A stretch of DNA of 64,000 bases from Streptomyces camponoticapitis. GTDB taxonomy: Bacteria > Actinomycetota > Actinomycetes > Streptomycetales > Streptomycetaceae. The translations under genes and the position numbers were made by a program. Within the stretch, counting starts at the first letter, position 1. Each line of letters begins with the position of its first letter. The stretch spans positions 298,084-362,083 of the forward strand of contig NZ_BMMV01000001.1 of NCBI RefSeq assembly GCF_014646115.1. Direction: 5' to 3'. Shown piece by piece: positions 43,679 through 54,209 of the stretch. The notes below the pieces were generated by a model. It had not been told where the DNA came from and did not search any database. It was given only the letters and a program-made list of their open reading frames with translations.

Positions 43679-43745
43679 TGCCGACAGCAATGAACGACCG
43701 TCCAGCGGTCCTTAATAACCGGCCAGACCGCGACATCGGCGACCC

Positions 43746-44711
43746 CTACGCGGCGGGCACCGTACCGCTGCGGTACTCGCCCGGCGTCTTCTCGAACCAC
43801 TTGCGAAACGCAAGATGGAAACCGACCGCGCTGCGGTACCCCACCCGCTGCGGCACCGCCGACTGCGGCAGCGACGTCTCCCCCAGCAGCCGCGCCGCCT
43901 CCTGCATCCGACGGCCCGTCAGATGCCGTGCCGGTGCCTCCCCCACCAGTTCCCGGAAGGCCGCGGTGAACGCCGACCTGGACATGCCGACCTCCCGCGC
44001 CAGGGACTCGATCGTCCACGGCTCGGCGAACCGCGTCGCGATGATCACCATCGCCCTGCTGATCCCCGGATGGCTCAGGACCGGCAGCGAGGACGGATTG
44101 TCGGCGATCTCCCGCAGCAGCGGCCGCAGCGCCAGGACGAGCGCCATCTCGAACGCGCGCAGCGTGATGAGACGGTCGCCCGGTTCGACGGGCCGGTGCG
44201 GCGACGCGAGCAGCCGCAACGTGTCGCGGAGCAGTGGTTCGTTGTCCACCTGGGTGCGGTCGAGGACCAGCGCCCACGGCAGCGCCGTGTACAGGCCGGT
44301 GGCCGCGCTCGCGTCGTAGTGCAGTCCGGCGCAGAGCAGCCGGCTCTCCGGCCCGCCGCCCTCGATCCTCAGCTCGCCCGAGGTGCCGGGCAGCCGTTCG
44401 GGGAGTACGGCCCCGAGCCGCAGCCCGCCGGTCCGGTCGGGCCGGTCGGAGATGCGGTGCGCGGTGCCGGTGGGGAAGACCGCGAGGTCGCCCTCGCGAA
44501 GCTCCAGCGGCGTCTGGCCCTCGCCGGTGACCCAGCAGCCGCCCTGGACGATGTAGTGGAGGATCGCGCAGCTCTGCTCGGCGTCGCCCTCGATGGCCCA
44601 CGGCGCGCTGACGTGCCAACGACTGTCGAAGACCCCCGTGAGCCGGAGCGGCTTCAGCAGCTCGCTCAGGAGATCGTCACCTTCGGTCTTGATGGGCTCC
44701 ATCGGTTCCAT
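43746..44711 (-). CDS. AraC-family regulator of the accessory cluster
   Basis: Transcription factor of 321 residues. The N-terminal cupin_6 domain (about 15-190) contains FPTGTAHRISDRP, and the C-terminal double helix-turn-helix (about 215-310) has SLAREVGMSRSAFTAAF and VPQRVGYRSAVGFHLAFRKWF. ATG at 44711 preceded by GAAGGA. It lies upstream of the HpaB-like gene on the same strand and is divergent from the NmrA-like gene, so it may control both units. The sensing domain is of the same class as in the other AraC protein at 25245, but the two are not close copies. The ligand could be the pathway substrate or product. Confidence 0.93.
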   Translation of the reverse strand: MEPMEPIKTEGDDLLSELLKPLRLTGVFDSRWHVSAPWAIEGDAEQSCAILHYIVQGGCWVTGEGQTPLELREGDLAVFPTGTAHRISDRPDRTGGLRLGAVLPERLPGTSGELRIEGGGPESRLLCAGLHYDASAATGLYTALPWALVLDRTQVDNEPLLRDTLRLLASPHRPVEPGDRLITLRAFEMALVLALRPLLREIADNPSSLPVLSHPGISRAMVIIATRFAEPWTIESLAREVGMSRSAFTAAFRELVGEAPARHLTGRRMQEAARLLGETSLPQSAVPQRVGYRSAVGFHLAFRKWFEKTPGEYRSGTVPAA

Positions 44712-44830
44712 GGACGATCCTTCAACCCCCGCCCCGGTTTGTTAATTGATCGGCCGAACCCGCCGCCGCCAGCCTTGTGAAAGAGCCGTCATCGACAGCA
44801 GACACACCCTATCGAAGGGCCTTCAGACAC

Positions 44831-45748
44831 ATGTCCGATCAGATTCCGATGCGCGTCGCGGTAGTGGGGGCGACGGGGTTCCAGGGCGGTGCCGTGGCCC
44901 GTCTGCTGGCCGAGCGCGGACAGCGGGTGCGTACACTCACGCGCACCGCCGAGGCGGACCGGCCGCCGCTCCCCGGAACCTCGTTCGTAGGCGGTGACCT
45001 GGCAGATCTCCCCGCCGTACGGCAGTTGATGCGGGGCGCGACGCACGCCTGCGTGGTGATGCCGCTGGTGTACGGGACGGAGCAGGTCCGGCGGTACGCC
45101 CGTAATGTCGCCGACGCGGCACGCGAGGCCGGAATCCAGCGCCTGGTCTACAACTCCAACACCCGGATTCCCGAACGGTCCACGAATGTCGCCGCTTTCG
45201 AGACACGCCGGATCGCCGAGGAGGAACTGCGGGCGAGCGGTGTGCCGTTGGTGGTCCTGAGGCCGCCGGTCTACCTGGACAACCTGTTCAGTCCGTGGAA
45301 CGGGCCGGCGCTGGTCAGTGAGGGAGTGCTCGCCTATCCGCTGCCCGGTGACACCTCCGCCGCCTGGATCTCCCACCGGGACCTCGCGGAGGCGGTCTTC
45401 GCGGCGCTCACCGTGGACGGCGTGGAGGGCGAGACGTTCGACATCGGCGGCGGCGAGTCGCTGACCGGTGACGAGCTGGCCTCCGCGTTCGCCACGGGCC
45501 TGGGCCGCGACGTGCGCTACCTGTCGCTGCCCCCGACGGTGTTCGAGCAGGCCCTGTCGCAGGTCGCGGGCCCGGAGGCGGCTGCCGGGGTCGCCGGTAT
45601 CTACCACTACATGGCGACGGGCACCGACCCGCTGCTGATGGCCGGCGACGGCGGGCGGTCGGCGGACGCGCTCGCCGTGAAGCCGGCGCCGGTGGACGAG
45701 TGGGTGACGCGCCAGCCGTGGCAGGTCTGGTCGACGGAAGCGAGCTGA
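44831..45748 (+). CDS. NmrA-like NAD(P)-binding protein
   Basis: Atypical short-chain dehydrogenase (NmrA/HSCARG type) of about 305 residues. A Rossmann fold with the dinucleotide motif VVGATGFQGGAVA leads the protein; LVYNSNTRIPER replaces the catalytic YxxxK region of ordinary SDR enzymes, as in redox-sensing NmrA proteins, and LRPPVYLDNLFSPW is a typical family segment. The ATG at 44831 is used; a GTG at 44777 and an ATG at 44849 are alternatives. Divergent from the AraC gene across 119 bases and ended by a strong terminator. It could be a redox sensor or a reductase for a quinone-like pathway intermediate. Confidence 0.88.
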   Translation: MSDQIPMRVAVVGATGFQGGAVARLLAERGQRVRTLTRTAEADRPPLPGTSFVGGDLADLPAVRQLMRGATHACVVMPLVYGTEQVRRYARNVADAAREAGIQRLVYNSNTRIPERSTNVAAFETRRIAEEELRASGVPLVVLRPPVYLDNLFSPWNGPALVSEGVLAYPLPGDTSAAWISHRDLAEAVFAALTVDGVEGETFDIGGGESLTGDELASAFATGLGRDVRYLSLPPTVFEQALSQVAGPEAAAGVAGIYHYMATGTDPLLMAGDGGRSADALAVKPAPVDEWVTRQPWQVWSTEAS

Positions 45749-45808
45749 CGCCCTCCGGGTCCGGGCTCCGGCGCACGCCCCCGACTCCGGTCGGCCCGCC
45801 CCCGTTCC

Positions 45809-45855
45809 CGCCCCGTTCTCGCGGAAGCCGCCCGTGCGGCCGCGAGAACGGGGCG
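45809..45855 (+). terminator. Intrinsic terminator after the NmrA-like gene
   Basis: Perfect 16-bp stem (CGCCCCGTTCTCGCGG and complement) with a 15-base loop that can itself form a small GCCGC/GCGGC stem, followed by a CT-rich run. It marks the right edge of the accessory block; the next 176 bases hold the glgE promoter region, which is noticeably less GC-rich. Confidence 0.88.
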
Positions 45856-46031
45856 CCCTTCTTCCTGTGTTATCCGACATGTTTCGGCCACGCCATCAGA
45901 GTTGCCCAGCTCTTAACGGGGCGGCGGATTGTGTACCCGAAATTCGTGGGAAGGCTCATCCAGTACGCATCGCAGCACGCCGGTTTCACCCGATTCCACC
46001 GCTGTTGGAGTGAACGCGGACAGGAGCGGCC

Positions 46032-48137
46032 ATGCCCGCAACCCGCCAGTCACCACCCGAGCAGCTACAAATAACACCAAACTCAGGCAAAAAAGTCTCA
46101 TCCGTTCGACCTGCCATGCCTGCCACGCCCGCTCAGCCCTCAGGTGATTTCATGATCGGTCGCATTCCTGTCCTGGACGTCCGCCCTCTCGTCAACTGCG
46201 GCAAACGCCCCGCCAAGGCGGTGAGCGGAGAGACGTTCCAGGTCACCGCGACCGTCTTCCGCGAGGGCCACGACGCCGTCGGCGCCAATGTCGCTCTGCG
46301 GGGCCCGGACGGCCGGCCCGGCCCCTGGACCCCCATGCGCGAGCTGGCCCCCGGCACCGACCGCTGGGGCGCCGACGTCACGCCGACGTCCGAAGGCCGG
46401 TGGACCTTCAAGGTGGAGGCGTGGAGCGATCCGCTCGCCACCTGGCGCCACGCCGCCGAGATCAAGATCCCCGCCGGGATCGACACCGACCTCGTCCTGA
46501 CCGAGGGCGCCGCGCTCTTCGAGCGGGCCGCCGCCGGTGTCCCCAAGCGGGACGGCCGCGAGGCGGTCCTGGCCGCCGTGGACGGACTGCGCGACGAGCG
46601 CCGCCCCGCCGCCGCCCGGCTCGCCGCCGCCTTCACCCCGGAGGCCGAGGAGGCCCTGTCGCGCCACCCGCTGCGCGAGCTGGTCACCGCGTCGAAGCCG
46701 GTCAAACTGCTGGTGGAGCGGGAGAGAGCGCTGTACGGCTCCTGGTACGAGCTGTTCCCCCGCTCCGAAGGGGCGGTCCTCACCCCGGGCGAGCCCTCGG
46801 TCAGCGGCACCTTCAGGACGGCCGCCGAACGGCTGCCGGCCGTCGCCGCGATGGGCTTCGACGTCGTCTATCTGCCGCCGGTCCACCCCATCGGCACCAC
46901 CCACCGCAAGGGCCCGAACAACACGCTCACCCCCGGACCGGACGATGTGGGCGTCCCCTGGGCGATCGGCTCGGCCGACGGCGGCCACGACGCGATCCAC
47001 CCCGACCTCGGCACGATCGAGGACTTCGACGCCTTCGTGGAGAAGGCCGCGTCGCTGCGCATGGAGATCGCGCTGGACTTCGCCCTCCAGTGCTCGCCCG
47101 ACCATCCCTGGGTGAAGGAACACCCCGAGTGGTTCCACCACCGCGCGGACGGCACGATCGCGTACGCCGAGAATCCGCCCAAGAAGTACCAGGACATCTA
47201 CCCGATCGCCTTCGACCGCGACATGGACGGACTGGTCGCGGAGACGCTGCGGGTGCTGCGGCACTGGATGGACCACGGCGTCCGGATCTTCCGCGTCGAC
47301 AATCCGCACACGAAGCCGGTGGTCTTCTGGGAGCGGGTGATCGCCGACATCAACTCCACGGACCCCGATGTGATCTTCCTGGCCGAGGCGTTCACCCGGC
47401 CGGCCATGATGCACACGCTCGGCATGATCGGGTTCCAGCAGTCGTACACGTACTTCACCTGGCGTAACACCAAGCAGGAGCTGACGGACTATCTGACAGA
47501 CCTTTCGGGCGACTCGGCCTCGTACATGCGCCCGAACTTCTTCGTCAACACGCCGGACATCCTGCACGCCTATCTTCAGGAGGGCGGCCGTCCGGCATTC
47601 GAGGTACGCGCGGTACTCGCCGCGACGATGGTGCCGTCCTGGGGCGTCTACGCAGGGTATGAACTCATGGAGAACGCCCCGGCCAAGCCCGGGAGCGAGG
47701 AGTATCTGCATTCGGAGAAGTACGAGCTGCGCCCCCGGAACTGGGAATCGGCGGAGCGGGAGGGGCGCACCATCGCCCCGCTCATCACCGCGCTCAACCG
47801 GATCAGGCGCCGGCACCCGGCGCTGCAGCAGCTGCGTGACATCCACTTCCACCATGCCGACAACGACGCGGTCATCGCGTACAGCAAGCGCTCGGGCCCG
47901 GACGTCGTGCTGATCGTCGTGAACCTCGACCCTCACCACACCCAGGAGGCAACGGTCTCGTTGGACATGCCGCGGCTCGGCCTCGACTGGCACGAGACCG
48001 CCCCGGTGCGCGACGAGCTCACCGGAGAGATCTACCACTGGGGCAGGGCCAACTACGTGCGCCTGGAGCCGGGTGTGACACCCGCGCACATCGTCGTTCT
48101 GCGACCGTCCCCGCCGATCGGAGGGTCACCCACATAA
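46032..48137 (+). CDS. glgE: Maltose-1-phosphate maltosyltransferase GlgE
   Basis: GH13_3 enzyme of 701 residues that transfers maltosyl units from alpha-maltose-1-phosphate to the non-reducing end of alpha-1,4-glucan, the polymerising step of the GlgE pathway. The nucleophile Asp423 is in [11 protein letters not shown] and the acid/base Glu452 in [12 protein letters not shown]; spacing (29 residues) equals that in characterised S. coelicolor Glg[16 protein letters not shown] and the PKKYQDIYP segment are also typical. The ATG at 46032 follows AGGAG, and MPAT matches the S. coelicolor N-terminus. Stop and treS start overlap (TAATG), so the two are translationally coupled. Confidence 0.97.
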   Translation: MPATRQSPPEQLQITPNSGKKVSSVRPAMPATPAQPSGDFMIGRIPVLDVRPLVNCGKRPAKAVSGETFQVTATVFREGHDAVGANVALRGPDGRPGPWTPMRELAPGTDRWGADVTPTSEGRWTFKVEAWSDPLATWRHAAEIKIPAGIDTDLVLTEGAALFERAAAGVPKRDGREAVLAAVDGLRDERRPAAARLAAAFTPEAEEALSRHPLRELVTASKPVKLLVERERALYGSWYELFPRSEGAVLTPGEPSVSGTFRTAAERLPAVAAMGFDVVYLPPVHPIGTTHRKGPNNTLTPGPDDVGVPWAIGSADGGHDAIHPDLGTIEDFDAFVEKAASLRMEIALDFALQCSPDHPWVKEHPEWFHHRADGTIAYAENPPKKYQDIYPIAFDRDMDGLVAETLRVLRHWMDHGVRIFRVDNPHTKPVVFWERVIADINSTDPDVIFLAEAFTRPAMMHTLGMIGFQQSYTYFTWRNTKQELTDYLTDLSGDSASYMRPNFFVNTPDILHAYLQEGGRPAFEVRAVLAATMVPSWGVYAGYELMENAPAKPGSEEYLHSEKYELRPRNWESAEREGRTIAPLITALNRIRRRHPALQQLRDIHFHHADNDAVIAYSKRSGPDVVLIVVNLDPHHTQEATVSLDMPRLGLDWHETAPVRDELTGEIYHWGRANYVRLEPGVTPAHIVVLRPSPPIGGSPT

Positions 48138-49861
48138 TGATCATCAATGAGCCTGTCCACGACAAGTTCGAGGACACTCCCGCGAAGGACCGTGACCCCG
48201 ACTGGTTCAAGAGAGCCGTCTTCTACGAAGTCCTGGTGCGCTCGTTCCAGGACAGCAACGGCGACGGCGTCGGAGACCTCAAGGGCATCACCGCCAAACT
48301 GGACTATCTCCAGTGGCTCGGTGTCGACTGTCTCTGGCTGCCGCCGTTCTTCAAGTCACCGCTGCGCGACGGCGGTTACGACGTCTCCGACTACACAGCT
48401 GTACTGCCCGAGTTCGGCGACCTCGCCGACTTCGTGGAGTTCGTGGACGCCGCCCACCAGCGTGGCATGCGCGTGATCATCGACTTCGTCATGAATCACA
48501 CCAGCGACCAGCACGACTGGTTCCAGGAGTCCCGCAAGGACCCCGACGGACCGTACGGCGACTACTACGTCTGGGCCGACGACGACAAGCAGTTCCCGGA
48601 AGCGCGGATCATCTTCGTCGACACCGAGACGTCCAACTGGACCTTCGACCCGGTCCGCAAGCAGTACTACTGGCACCGCTTCTTCTCGCACCAGCCGGAC
48701 CTCAACTACGAGAACCCGGCGGTCCGCGAGGAGATCGTCTCGGCGCTGCGCTTCTGGCTGGACCTGGGCATCGACGGCTTCCGGCTCGACGCCGTGCCGT
48801 ACCTCTACCAGGAGGAGGGCACCGACTGCGAGAACCTGCCGGCCACCCACGCCCTGCTGCGCGAGGTCCGCGAGATCATCGACACGCACTACCCGGACAC
48901 CGTGCTGCTCGCCGAGGCCAACCAGTGGCCGGAGGACGTCGTCGACTACTTCGGCGACTACGCCAAGGGCGGCGACGAGTGCCACATGGCGTTCCATTTC
49001 CCGGTGATGCCGCGGATCTTCATGGCGGTACGGCGCGAGTCCCGCTACCCGGTCTCGGAGATCCTCTCCAAGACCCCGGCGATCCCGACCGGCTGCCAGT
49101 GGGGCATCTTCCTGCGCAACCACGACGAGTTGACGCTCGAAATGGTCACGGACGAAGAACGCGACTACATGTACGCGGAGTACGCCAAGGATCCACGGAT
49201 GCGCGCCAACATCGGCATCCGGCGCCGGCTTGCCTCGCTGCTGGACAACGACCGCAACCAGATCGAGCTGTTCACCGCTCTGCTGCTGTCGCTGCCCGGC
49301 TCCCCGATCCTCTACTACGGGGACGAGATCGGGATGGGCGACAACATCTGGCTCGGCGACCGCGACGCCGTACGCACCCCGATGCAGTGGACCCCCGACC
49401 GGAACGCGGGCTTCTCGTCCTGCGATCCCGGCCGGCTCTATCTGCCGACGATCATGGACCCGGTCTACGGCTACCAGGTCACCAACGTCGAGGCCGCGAT
49501 GGCGTCGCCGTCGTCGCTGCTGCACTGGACGCGCCGCATGATCGAGATCCGTAAGCAGAACCCGGCCTTCGGGCTCGGCTCGTACACGGAACTGCCGTCG
49601 ACGAATCCGGCGGTGCTCGCGTTCCTGCGCGAGGCACCGTCGCAGGACGGCAACGGCGACGACCTGGTGCTCTGCGTGCACAACTTCTCACGCTTCGCAC
49701 AGCCCACGGAGCTTGATCTGCAGGCGTTCAGCGGGCGCAACCCGGTGGAGCTGATCGGCGGGGTGCGCTTCCCGGCGATCGGCGACTGGCCCTATCTGCT
49801 GACGCTGGCAGGTCACGGCTTCTACTGGTTCCGGCTCAGGCAGGACCCCACGGCGGCCTGA
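48137..49861 (+). CDS. treS: Trehalose synthase TreS
   Basis: GH13_16 isomerase of 574 residues interconverting trehalose and maltose; it supplies maltose to maltokinase and so links trehalose to glucan synthesis. Nucleophile Asp218 in [12 protein letters not shown], acid/base Glu260 in [12 protein letters not shown], and the third acid in [34 protein letters not shown] at the N-terminus is diagnostic of the family. No fused maltokinase domain is present; the kinase is a separate gene 224 bases downstream. The start overlaps the glgE stop. A hairpin terminator after the stop suggests that part of the transcription ends before the maltokinase gene. Confidence 0.97.
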   Translation: MIINEPVHDKFEDTPAKDRDPDWFKRAVFYEVLVRSFQDSNGDGVGDLKGITAKLDYLQWLGVDCLWLPPFFKSPLRDGGYDVSDYTAVLPEFGDLADFVEFVDAAHQRGMRVIIDFVMNHTSDQHDWFQESRKDPDGPYGDYYVWADDDKQFPEARIIFVDTETSNWTFDPVRKQYYWHRFFSHQPDLNYENPAVREEIVSALRFWLDLGIDGFRLDAVPYLYQEEGTDCENLPATHALLREVREIIDTHYPDTVLLAEANQWPEDVVDYFGDYAKGGDECHMAFHFPVMPRIFMAVRRESRYPVSEILSKTPAIPTGCQWGIFLRNHDELTLEMVTDEERDYMYAEYAKDPRMRANIGIRRRLASLLDNDRNQIELFTALLLSLPGSPILYYGDEIGMGDNIWLGDRDAVRTPMQWTPDRNAGFSSCDPGRLYLPTIMDPVYGYQVTNVEAAMASPSSLLHWTRRMIEIRKQNPAFGLGSYTELPSTNPAVLAFLREAPSQDGNGDDLVLCVHNFSRFAQPTELDLQAFSGRNPVELIGGVRFPAIGDWPYLLTLAGHGFYWFRLRQDPTAA

Positions 49862-49880
49862 CGGGCGCCGGGAAGAACAA

Positions 49881-49912
49881 GTGCGGGGCGGTCGGTTACC
49901 GCCGCCCCGCAC
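49881..49912 (+). terminator. Hairpin terminator between treS and mak
   Basis: 11-bp GC stem GTGCGGGGCGG/CCGCCCCGCAC extended by CGG/CCG past one bulged T, 3-base loop, 19 bases after the treS stop. It could attenuate read-through into the maltokinase gene. Confidence 0.8.
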
Positions 49913-50085
49913 GGGGCACCATCCACGACATCGAGTGGTCCGTACGAGAGTCCTTCCACGCCGGGCGGACTATCGGTCCGTACGGGCCATCCTCACCCGA
50001 CACGTCCCGCACAGCCGGACTCCGTTGCCGCAATCCGGGACACTCTGCGCATCCTGTGGTGTGCCCGGGGAAAGGACGCGATGCC

Positions 50086-51573
50086 ATGTCGAAGGCTGCA
50101 TCCGCCCGGAGCTCACCAGGCCCCGGCGCGGCGCTCCCGCCCGCCGGAGCCGGGAGACTGGTCGACTCGCTCACCCCGCTGCTCCACGAGTGGCTGCCAC
50201 GACAGCGCTGGTTCGCCGGCAAGGGCCGGCCCATCACCGGCTTCTCGGCGGTCGCCGCCACCGAGCTGATGCCCCCGGCCGGCTCGGGCCCCACACCCGG
50301 CCTGCTCCATCTGCTGGTGCGCGTCGAACAGCGCGCCACCCCCGACCTGGACGCGCCGCCCGTCCCCGTCCCTCCCACCGACGACTGCTACCAACTGCTG
50401 CTGGGCGTACGGTCCGCCCTGCCGCCCGAACTCGCCGCCGCCCGCATCGGCGTCGTCGACACCGGGCCGCTGGCCGGCCGGGTCGTCTACGAGGCGCTGC
50501 ACGACCCGCGCCTCGCCGATCTGCTGCTGGAGCGGCTGCGCTCCCCCGGCGCCCTGGGGCCACTGCGCTTCGACCGGTCGGTCGAGATCCCGGCCGGGCT
50601 CGTGCCGCGACTGCTCGGCGCCGAGCAGTCGAACTCCTCGCTCGTGTACGGCGAGGAGTACATCCTCAAGATCCTCCGCCGGGTCTTCCCCGGCGCCAAC
50701 CCCGATCTGGAACTGCCGCTCGCCCTCGCCCGCCAGGGGTCCCGGCGGGTGCCCTCACCCGTCGCCTGGTTCCAGGCCGTGGACGGCGGGGCCGGGCAGG
50801 AGCCGCTGACACTGGGCGTGCTCCAGCCGTTCCTCAAGGACTCCGAGGACGGCTGGCAGCTGGCGCTGCGCGCGCTGGCGGACGGCGACGCCTTCACCGG
50901 CGAGGCGCGCGCGCTGGGACGTGCCACCGCCGAGGTGCATCTCGCGCTCGCCGCCGCGCTGCCCACGGTGTCGCTGGGACCGCGGCAGACGGCGAATCTG
51001 GCCGACGCCATGTCCGCCCGGCTCGACGCCACCGCACAGGCGGTGCCCGCGCTGATGCCGTACGTCACCGGGCTCCGTACCGCCTTCGACGCGCTCACCC
51101 GGTCCGGGAACGGGCATGGGCAGGGCGCACACGGGAGCGGTGAGGCCGCCGGGGGCGGCCCGGTCACGCGGGCGCAGCGCGTGCACGGCGATCTGCATCT
51201 CGGCCAGACACTGCGGACACCGGACGGCGAGTGGTCCCTGATCGACTTCGAGGGGGAGCCCGCCCGGCCCCTCACCGAACGCCGCCGCCCGCAGCCCGCG
51301 GTGCGCGACGTGGCGGGCATGCTCCGCTCGTTCGACTACGCCGCCCGCTCCCACGAGCCGTGGCACCCCGACTGGGCGGAGCGCTGCCGGTCGGCGTACT
51401 GCGACGGCTACGGCGAGGCGACGGGCAGTGACCCGCGCGAGGACGCCGCGCTGCTGCGGGCGTACGAGACGGACAAGGCGGTGTACGAGGTGCTGTACGA
51501 GGCCAGGAACCGTCCCGACTGGCTGCCCGTCCCGATGGCGGCGATCCACCGCCTGGCCGGCCACCAGCCCTGA
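50086..51573 (+). CDS. mak: Maltokinase (Mak/Pep2)
   Basis: ATP-dependent maltose 1-kinase of about 495 residues, giving the maltose-1-phosphate used by GlgE; in several actinobacteria it forms a complex with TreS. The N-terminal cap has [19 protein letters not shown]. The kinase lobe has [18 protein letters not shown], the catalytic loop is [15 protein letters not shown] (Asp in HGDLH), and the metal-binding Asp is in [12 protein letters not shown] Gly/His-rich insert (about 345-365) is non-conserved. The ATG at 50086 (AAAGGA upstream) is preferred over one ten codons earlier. It lies between treS and glgB on the same strand. Confidence 0.95.
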   Translation: MSKAASARSSPGPGAALPPAGAGRLVDSLTPLLHEWLPRQRWFAGKGRPITGFSAVAATELMPPAGSGPTPGLLHLLVRVEQRATPDLDAPPVPVPPTDDCYQLLLGVRSALPPELAAARIGVVDTGPLAGRVVYEALHDPRLADLLLERLRSPGALGPLRFDRSVEIPAGLVPRLLGAEQSNSSLVYGEEYILKILRRVFPGANPDLELPLALARQGSRRVPSPVAWFQAVDGGAGQEPLTLGVLQPFLKDSEDGWQLALRALADGDAFTGEARALGRATAEVHLALAAALPTVSLGPRQTANLADAMSARLDATAQAVPALMPYVTGLRTAFDALTRSGNGHGQGAHGSGEAAGGGPVTRAQRVHGDLHLGQTLRTPDGEWSLIDFEGEPARPLTERRRPQPAVRDVAGMLRSFDYAARSHEPWHPDWAERCRSAYCDGYGEATGSDPREDAALLRAYETDKAVYEVLYEARNRPDWLPVPMAAIHRLAGHQP

Positions 51574-51671
51574 GACCCACCGCCGACACGTCCGACACCG
51601 AAGCCGGTGGGCCGATCCGTCGGCCCACCGGCCCCCGAGACCCCGTCGTCCCCGCCGAGGAGGCAGCCCCC

Positions 51672-54209
51672 GTGACCGCCCGCCCGCCGTCCGAGAACCC
51701 GTCAGAGCCGCAGCCCCCGCTCCCCGCCAACGGCGTCCCGGCCCCCGCCGACGAGGCCGAACGCGCGGCGCCCACCGCGTCCGCCGCGTCCGCCGCGTCC
51801 GCCGCGTCCGCCGCGAAGGAAGGGAAGGAGGCAAAGGCCGCGAAGGAAGGGAAGGCAGGAAAGTCCGGCAAGGCCGAGAAGGCGGGCAAGTCCGGGAAGG
51901 CGCCGAAGCCGGCCAGGTCCGCCAAGTCGGCCAATCCGGCCAATCCGGCCGAGGACGCCGGTACACACCCGGAGCCGGCCAGGGAGGCCGGCGGTCATGT
52001 CGTACGGCCCGCGCCGCCGCTCGCGGACTCCGACCGGCACCGGCTGCTCGACGGCTCGCACCACGACCCGCACGCCGTGCTCGGCGCCCGCCCCGGCAAG
52101 GCCGGCGTCGTCGTCCGCGCCCTGCGGCCGTACGCGAGGGCCGTGACCGTCGTCGCCAAGGACCTGCGGGCCCAACTGCACGACGACGGTGACGGTTTCT
52201 TCTCCGGCGTGCTGCCGTGGCGCAAGGTCCCCGAGTACTCGCTGCTGGTGAGGTACGGGGCGACGGCCGACGAGACCGACGAGGTGGAGGTGCGGGATCC
52301 GTACCGCTTCCTGCCCACCCTCGGCGATCTCGATCTGCATCTCATCGGCGAGGGCAGGCACGAGGAGCTGTGGCGGGCGCTCGGCGCCCAGCCGATGGTG
52401 CACGAGGGCGTCACGGGCACCCGCTTCACCGTCTGGGCGCCGAACGCGCGGGGCGTGCGGATCTCCGGTGACTTCAACTACTGGGACGGCACGGTCTTCC
52501 CGATGCGCTCGCTCGGCTCGACCGGCGTCTGGGAGCTGTTCGTGCCCGGCGTCGGCGAGGGCGCGCTCTACAAGTTCGACATCACCCGGCCCGACGGCTC
52601 GCACACGCTGCGCGCCGACCCGATGGCCCGCCGCACCGAGGTGCCGCCGTCGACCGCGTCGATCGTCACCGAGGCACACCATGTGTGGCACGACGAGGAA
52701 TGGATGGCGCACCGGGGCGAAGTGCCCATGCACGAGGCGCCGTTCTCCGTGTACGAGGTCCATCTCGCCTCCTGGCGGCCAGGATTGACGTACCGTCAAC
52801 TCGCCCTCCAGCTCCCCGCGTACGTCAAGGATCTCGGCTTCACGCATGTCGAGCTGATGCCGGTCGCCGAGCATCCCTTCGGCGGTTCCTGGGGTTATCA
52901 GGTCACCGGCTTCTACGCCCCGACCTCCCGGATGGGCACGCCGGACGACTTCCGCTTCCTGGTCGACGCGCTGCACCGCGCGGGCATCGGTGTGATCGTG
53001 GACTGGGTGCCGGCACACTTCCCGAAGGACGAGTGGGCGCTGGCCCAGTTCGACGGCAGGCCGCTGTACGAGCACTCGGACCCCTCGCGCGCGGAGCATC
53101 CCGACTGGGGCACGCTGGAGTTCGACTTCGGCCGTACCGAGGTGCGCAACTTCCTTGTCGCCAACGCCGTGTACTGGTGCGAGGAGTTCCACATCGACGG
53201 CCTGCGGGTCGACGCGGTGGCCTCCATGCTCTACCTGGACTACTCGCGCGAGGCCGGGGAGTGGACACCGAACGAGTACGGCGGCCGGGAGAATCTGGAC
53301 GCGGTCGCCTTCCTCCAGGAGATGAACGCGACCGTCTACCGCCGCTGCCCCGGTGTCGTCACGATCGCCGAGGAGTCCACGGCGTGGGACGGCGTCACCC
53401 GCGCCACGCACCATGCCGGGCCCGGCGGCTTCGGCGGTCTCGGCTTCGGACTGAAGTGGAACATGGGCTGGATGCACGACTCCCTGGACTACGTCTCCAA
53501 GGAGCCGGTGCACCGCAAGTACCACCACGGCGAGATGACCTTCTCGATGGTCTACGCGTACAGCGAGAACTACGTCCTGCCGATCTCGCACGACGAAGTG
53601 GTCCACGGCAAGCGGTCGCTGGTCTCCAAGATGCCCGGCGACTGGTGGCAGCAGCGGGCCAACCACCGGGCCTACCTCGGCTACATGTGGGCGCACCCGG
53701 GCAAGCAACTCCTCTTCATGGGACAGGAGTTCGCCCAGGGCGCCGAGTGGTCGGAGGGCCACGGCCCGGACTGGTGGCTGCTGGACCCGTCGTACACGGC
53801 GGAGGCCGACCACCGGGGCGTACGGGACCTGGTGCGCGACCTGAACGCGGTCTACGGCCGGACCCCGGCGCTCTGGCAGCGGGACACCGTCCCGGAGGGC
53901 TTCTCCTGGGTGGAGGGGGACGCCGGGGAGGACAACGTGTTCGCGTTCCTGCGCTTCGACGCGGAGGGCGCGCCACTGCTCGCGGTCTCCAACTTCTCGC
54001 CGGTGGTGCGGCATGAGTACCGCATCGGCGTCCCGGAGGGGATCTCGGGCTGGACGGAGGTCATCAACACCGACGCGGGGCGCTACGGCGGCGGGGACGT
54101 GTTCAACCTGGACGCCCTCAAACCGGAGGCGGTCCCGGCGCACGGCCGCCCGGCGAGCGTCCGGCTGACGCTGCCGCCGCTGGCGACGCTGTGGCTGAAG
54201 CCGGTCTAG
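51672..54209 (+). CDS. glgB: 1,4-alpha-glucan branching enzyme with a Lys/Ala-rich tail
   Basis: GH13_9 branching enzyme of 845 residues that introduces alpha-1,6 branches into the GlgE-made glucan. Domains: an unusual Ala/Lys/Ser-rich N-terminal tail (about 37-92, [20 protein letters not shown] and more), an N1 beta-sandwich ([13 protein letters not shown]), CBM48 ([20 protein letters not shown]) and the TIM barrel. Nucleophile Asp514 is in [15 protein letters not shown], acid/base Glu567 in [10 protein letters not shown], and the third acid in [15 protein letters not shown] start with GAGGAGG upstream. The 3' end overlaps the convergent SDR gene by 92 bases. The tail resembles histone-H1-like disordered segments and is not needed for the fold. 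Confidence 0.96.
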   Translation: MTARPPSENPSEPQPPLPANGVPAPADEAERAAPTASAASAASAASAAKEGKEAKAAKEGKAGKSGKAEKAGKSGKAPKPARSAKSANPANPAEDAGTHPEPAREAGGHVVRPAPPLADSDRHRLLDGSHHDPHAVLGARPGKAGVVVRALRPYARAVTVVAKDLRAQLHDDGDGFFSGVLPWRKVPEYSLLVRYGATADETDEVEVRDPYRFLPTLGDLDLHLIGEGRHEELWRALGAQPMVHEGVTGTRFTVWAPNARGVRISGDFNYWDGTVFPMRSLGSTGVWELFVPGVGEGALYKFDITRPDGSHTLRADPMARRTEVPPSTASIVTEAHHVWHDEEWMAHRGEVPMHEAPFSVYEVHLASWRPGLTYRQLALQLPAYVKDLGFTHVELMPVAEHPFGGSWGYQVTGFYAPTSRMGTPDDFRFLVDALHRAGIGVIVDWVPAHFPKDEWALAQFDGRPLYEHSDPSRAEHPDWGTLEFDFGRTEVRNFLVANAVYWCEEFHIDGLRVDAVASMLYLDYSREAGEWTPNEYGGRENLDAVAFLQEMNATVYRRCPGVVTIAEESTAWDGVTRATHHAGPGGFGGLGFGLKWNMGWMHDSLDYVSKEPVHRKYHHGEMTFSMVYAYSENYVLPISHDEVVHGKRSLVSKMPGDWWQQRANHRAYLGYMWAHPGKQLLFMGQEFAQGAEWSEGHGPDWWLLDPSYTAEADHRGVRDLVRDLNAVYGRTPALWQRDTVPEGFSWVEGDAGEDNVFAFLRFDAEGAPLLAVSNFSPVVRHEYRIGVPEGISGWTEVINTDAGRYGGGDVFNLDALKPEAVPAHGRPASVRLTLPPLATLWLKPV

